From the NCBI GenBank assembly GCA_016302925.1, contig JAEDMR010000104.1:1-6920 (forward strand): a stretch of 6,920 bases of DNA. The letters are read 5' to 3'. The translations under genes were made by a program, and so were the position numbers. The notes under the pieces were generated by a model, which saw only the letters and a program-made list of their open reading frames with translations, ran no database searches and was not told the DNA's origin. Of the stretch, positions 6,779-6,920 are shown piece after piece. The stretch is from Bacillota bacterium (GTDB lineage: Bacteria > Bacillota > Clostridia > Peptostreptococcales > Anaerovoracaceae). The first letter of the stretch is position 1. Each line of letters starts with the position of its first letter.

Positions 6779-6805
6779 CTTTCCCCCAAGTGGAAGGTAT
6801 AGAAT
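6775..6805 (+). promoter_or_regulatory. MerR-type promoter upstream of the ABC transporter
   Basis: The -35 TTGACT (6775-6780) overlaps the DUF6179 stop codon. With TAGAAT (6800-6805) as -10 the spacer is 19 bp, the stretched spacing typical of MerR-activated promoters. An inverted repeat ACTTTCC (6778-6784) / GGAAGGT (6792-6798), one mismatch, fills the spacer and begins at the AC of TTGACT, as in the classical mer operator. TATAGA (6798-6803) at 17 bp is an alternative reading as an ordinary promoter. Confidence 0.6.
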
Positions 6806-6827
6806 CAGGCCACAGGAGGTAAGAAAC

Positions 6828-6920
6828 ATGCTGGAAATCAGAAATTTAACGAAAACTTATAAAGGTGGAAAGCGGGCGGTTGACAATCTGAGCCTGCAGG
6901 TTGAGGCCGGAGATATCTGC
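6828..6920 (+). CDS. ABC transporter ATP-binding protein, N-terminal part
   Basis: Only the first 31 codons are present; the gene runs off the right edge just before where Walker A is expected. The start reads MLEIRNLTKTYKGGKRAVDN and continues to EAGDIC, the typical first strand and A-loop region of ABC ATPases, with Tyr11 as the usual adenine-stacking aromatic. The NLTKTYKGGKRAVDN form is common in ABC-2-type exporters of the DrrA/CcmA kind, but so short a piece cannot fix the subfamily. AGGAGGT (6814-6820) lies seven bases before the ATG. The 49-bp gap after the DUF6179 gene contains no terminator, so it can be read from the operon promoter and from the MerR-type promoter. Confidence 0.9.
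   Translation, partial: MLEIRNLTKTYKGGKRAVDNLSLQVEAGDIC

Noticed and set aside
6044..6829. Minus-strand 261-codon open frame opposite the DUF6179 gene
   Set aside because: Antisense shadow with no recognisable features; the plus-strand gene has a ribosome binding site, operon coupling and family resemblance.

Overview
The window looks like chromosomal DNA of a low-to-medium-GC clostridial Firmicute, possibly Lachnospiraceae. This is a judgement from the tRNA-Cys sequence, strong AGGAGG-type ribosome binding sites, sigma-A-type promoters, the pyruvate kinase and exopolyphosphatase sequences, and a gene pair (DUF6323/DUF6179) that I remember only from Firmicutes. The species cannot be named from what is visible.

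Layout. Bases 1-64 are the 3' part of a tRNA-Cys with encoded CCA, followed by a long perfect terminator hairpin (66-111). A second hairpin (154-195) points the other way and ends the minus-strand polyphosphate unit. That unit reads leftward from about 2990: an intact Ppx/GppA-type exopolyphosphatase (2061-2966), then ppk1, which starts from a TTG inside the end of ppx. The ppk1 gene is broken. Its remains lie in three successive reading frames, with two blocks of the protein missing at about 1980 and about 1610-1620. The catalytic C-terminal half, including both active-site histidines, is still an open frame.

A short divergent intergenic region (2983-3156) carries a good promoter for pyruvate kinase on the plus strand. 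It also holds a pair of 11-bp-spaced repeats resembling a Pho box next to the ppx promoter region, and a very basic 20-codon leader ORF whose stop overlaps the pyk start. The pyk gene (3157-4578) is complete and closed by a terminator.

From 4664 to the right edge is one plus-strand operon: a TetR-family regulator, a DUF6323-like protein, a DUF6179-like protein, and the first 31 codons of an ABC transporter ATPase. The first three genes are joined by ATGA overlaps. The operon promoter is embedded in a 29-bp perfect palindrome made of two self-palindromic decamers, the likely TetR operator. A second promoter with MerR-type geometry overlaps the stop codon of the DUF6179 gene and would drive the ABC transporter separately. 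This regulator/DUF6323/DUF6179/exporter cassette is the least understood part of the window and the best candidate for an undescribed system. The broken ppk1 beside an intact ppx is the second notable point.
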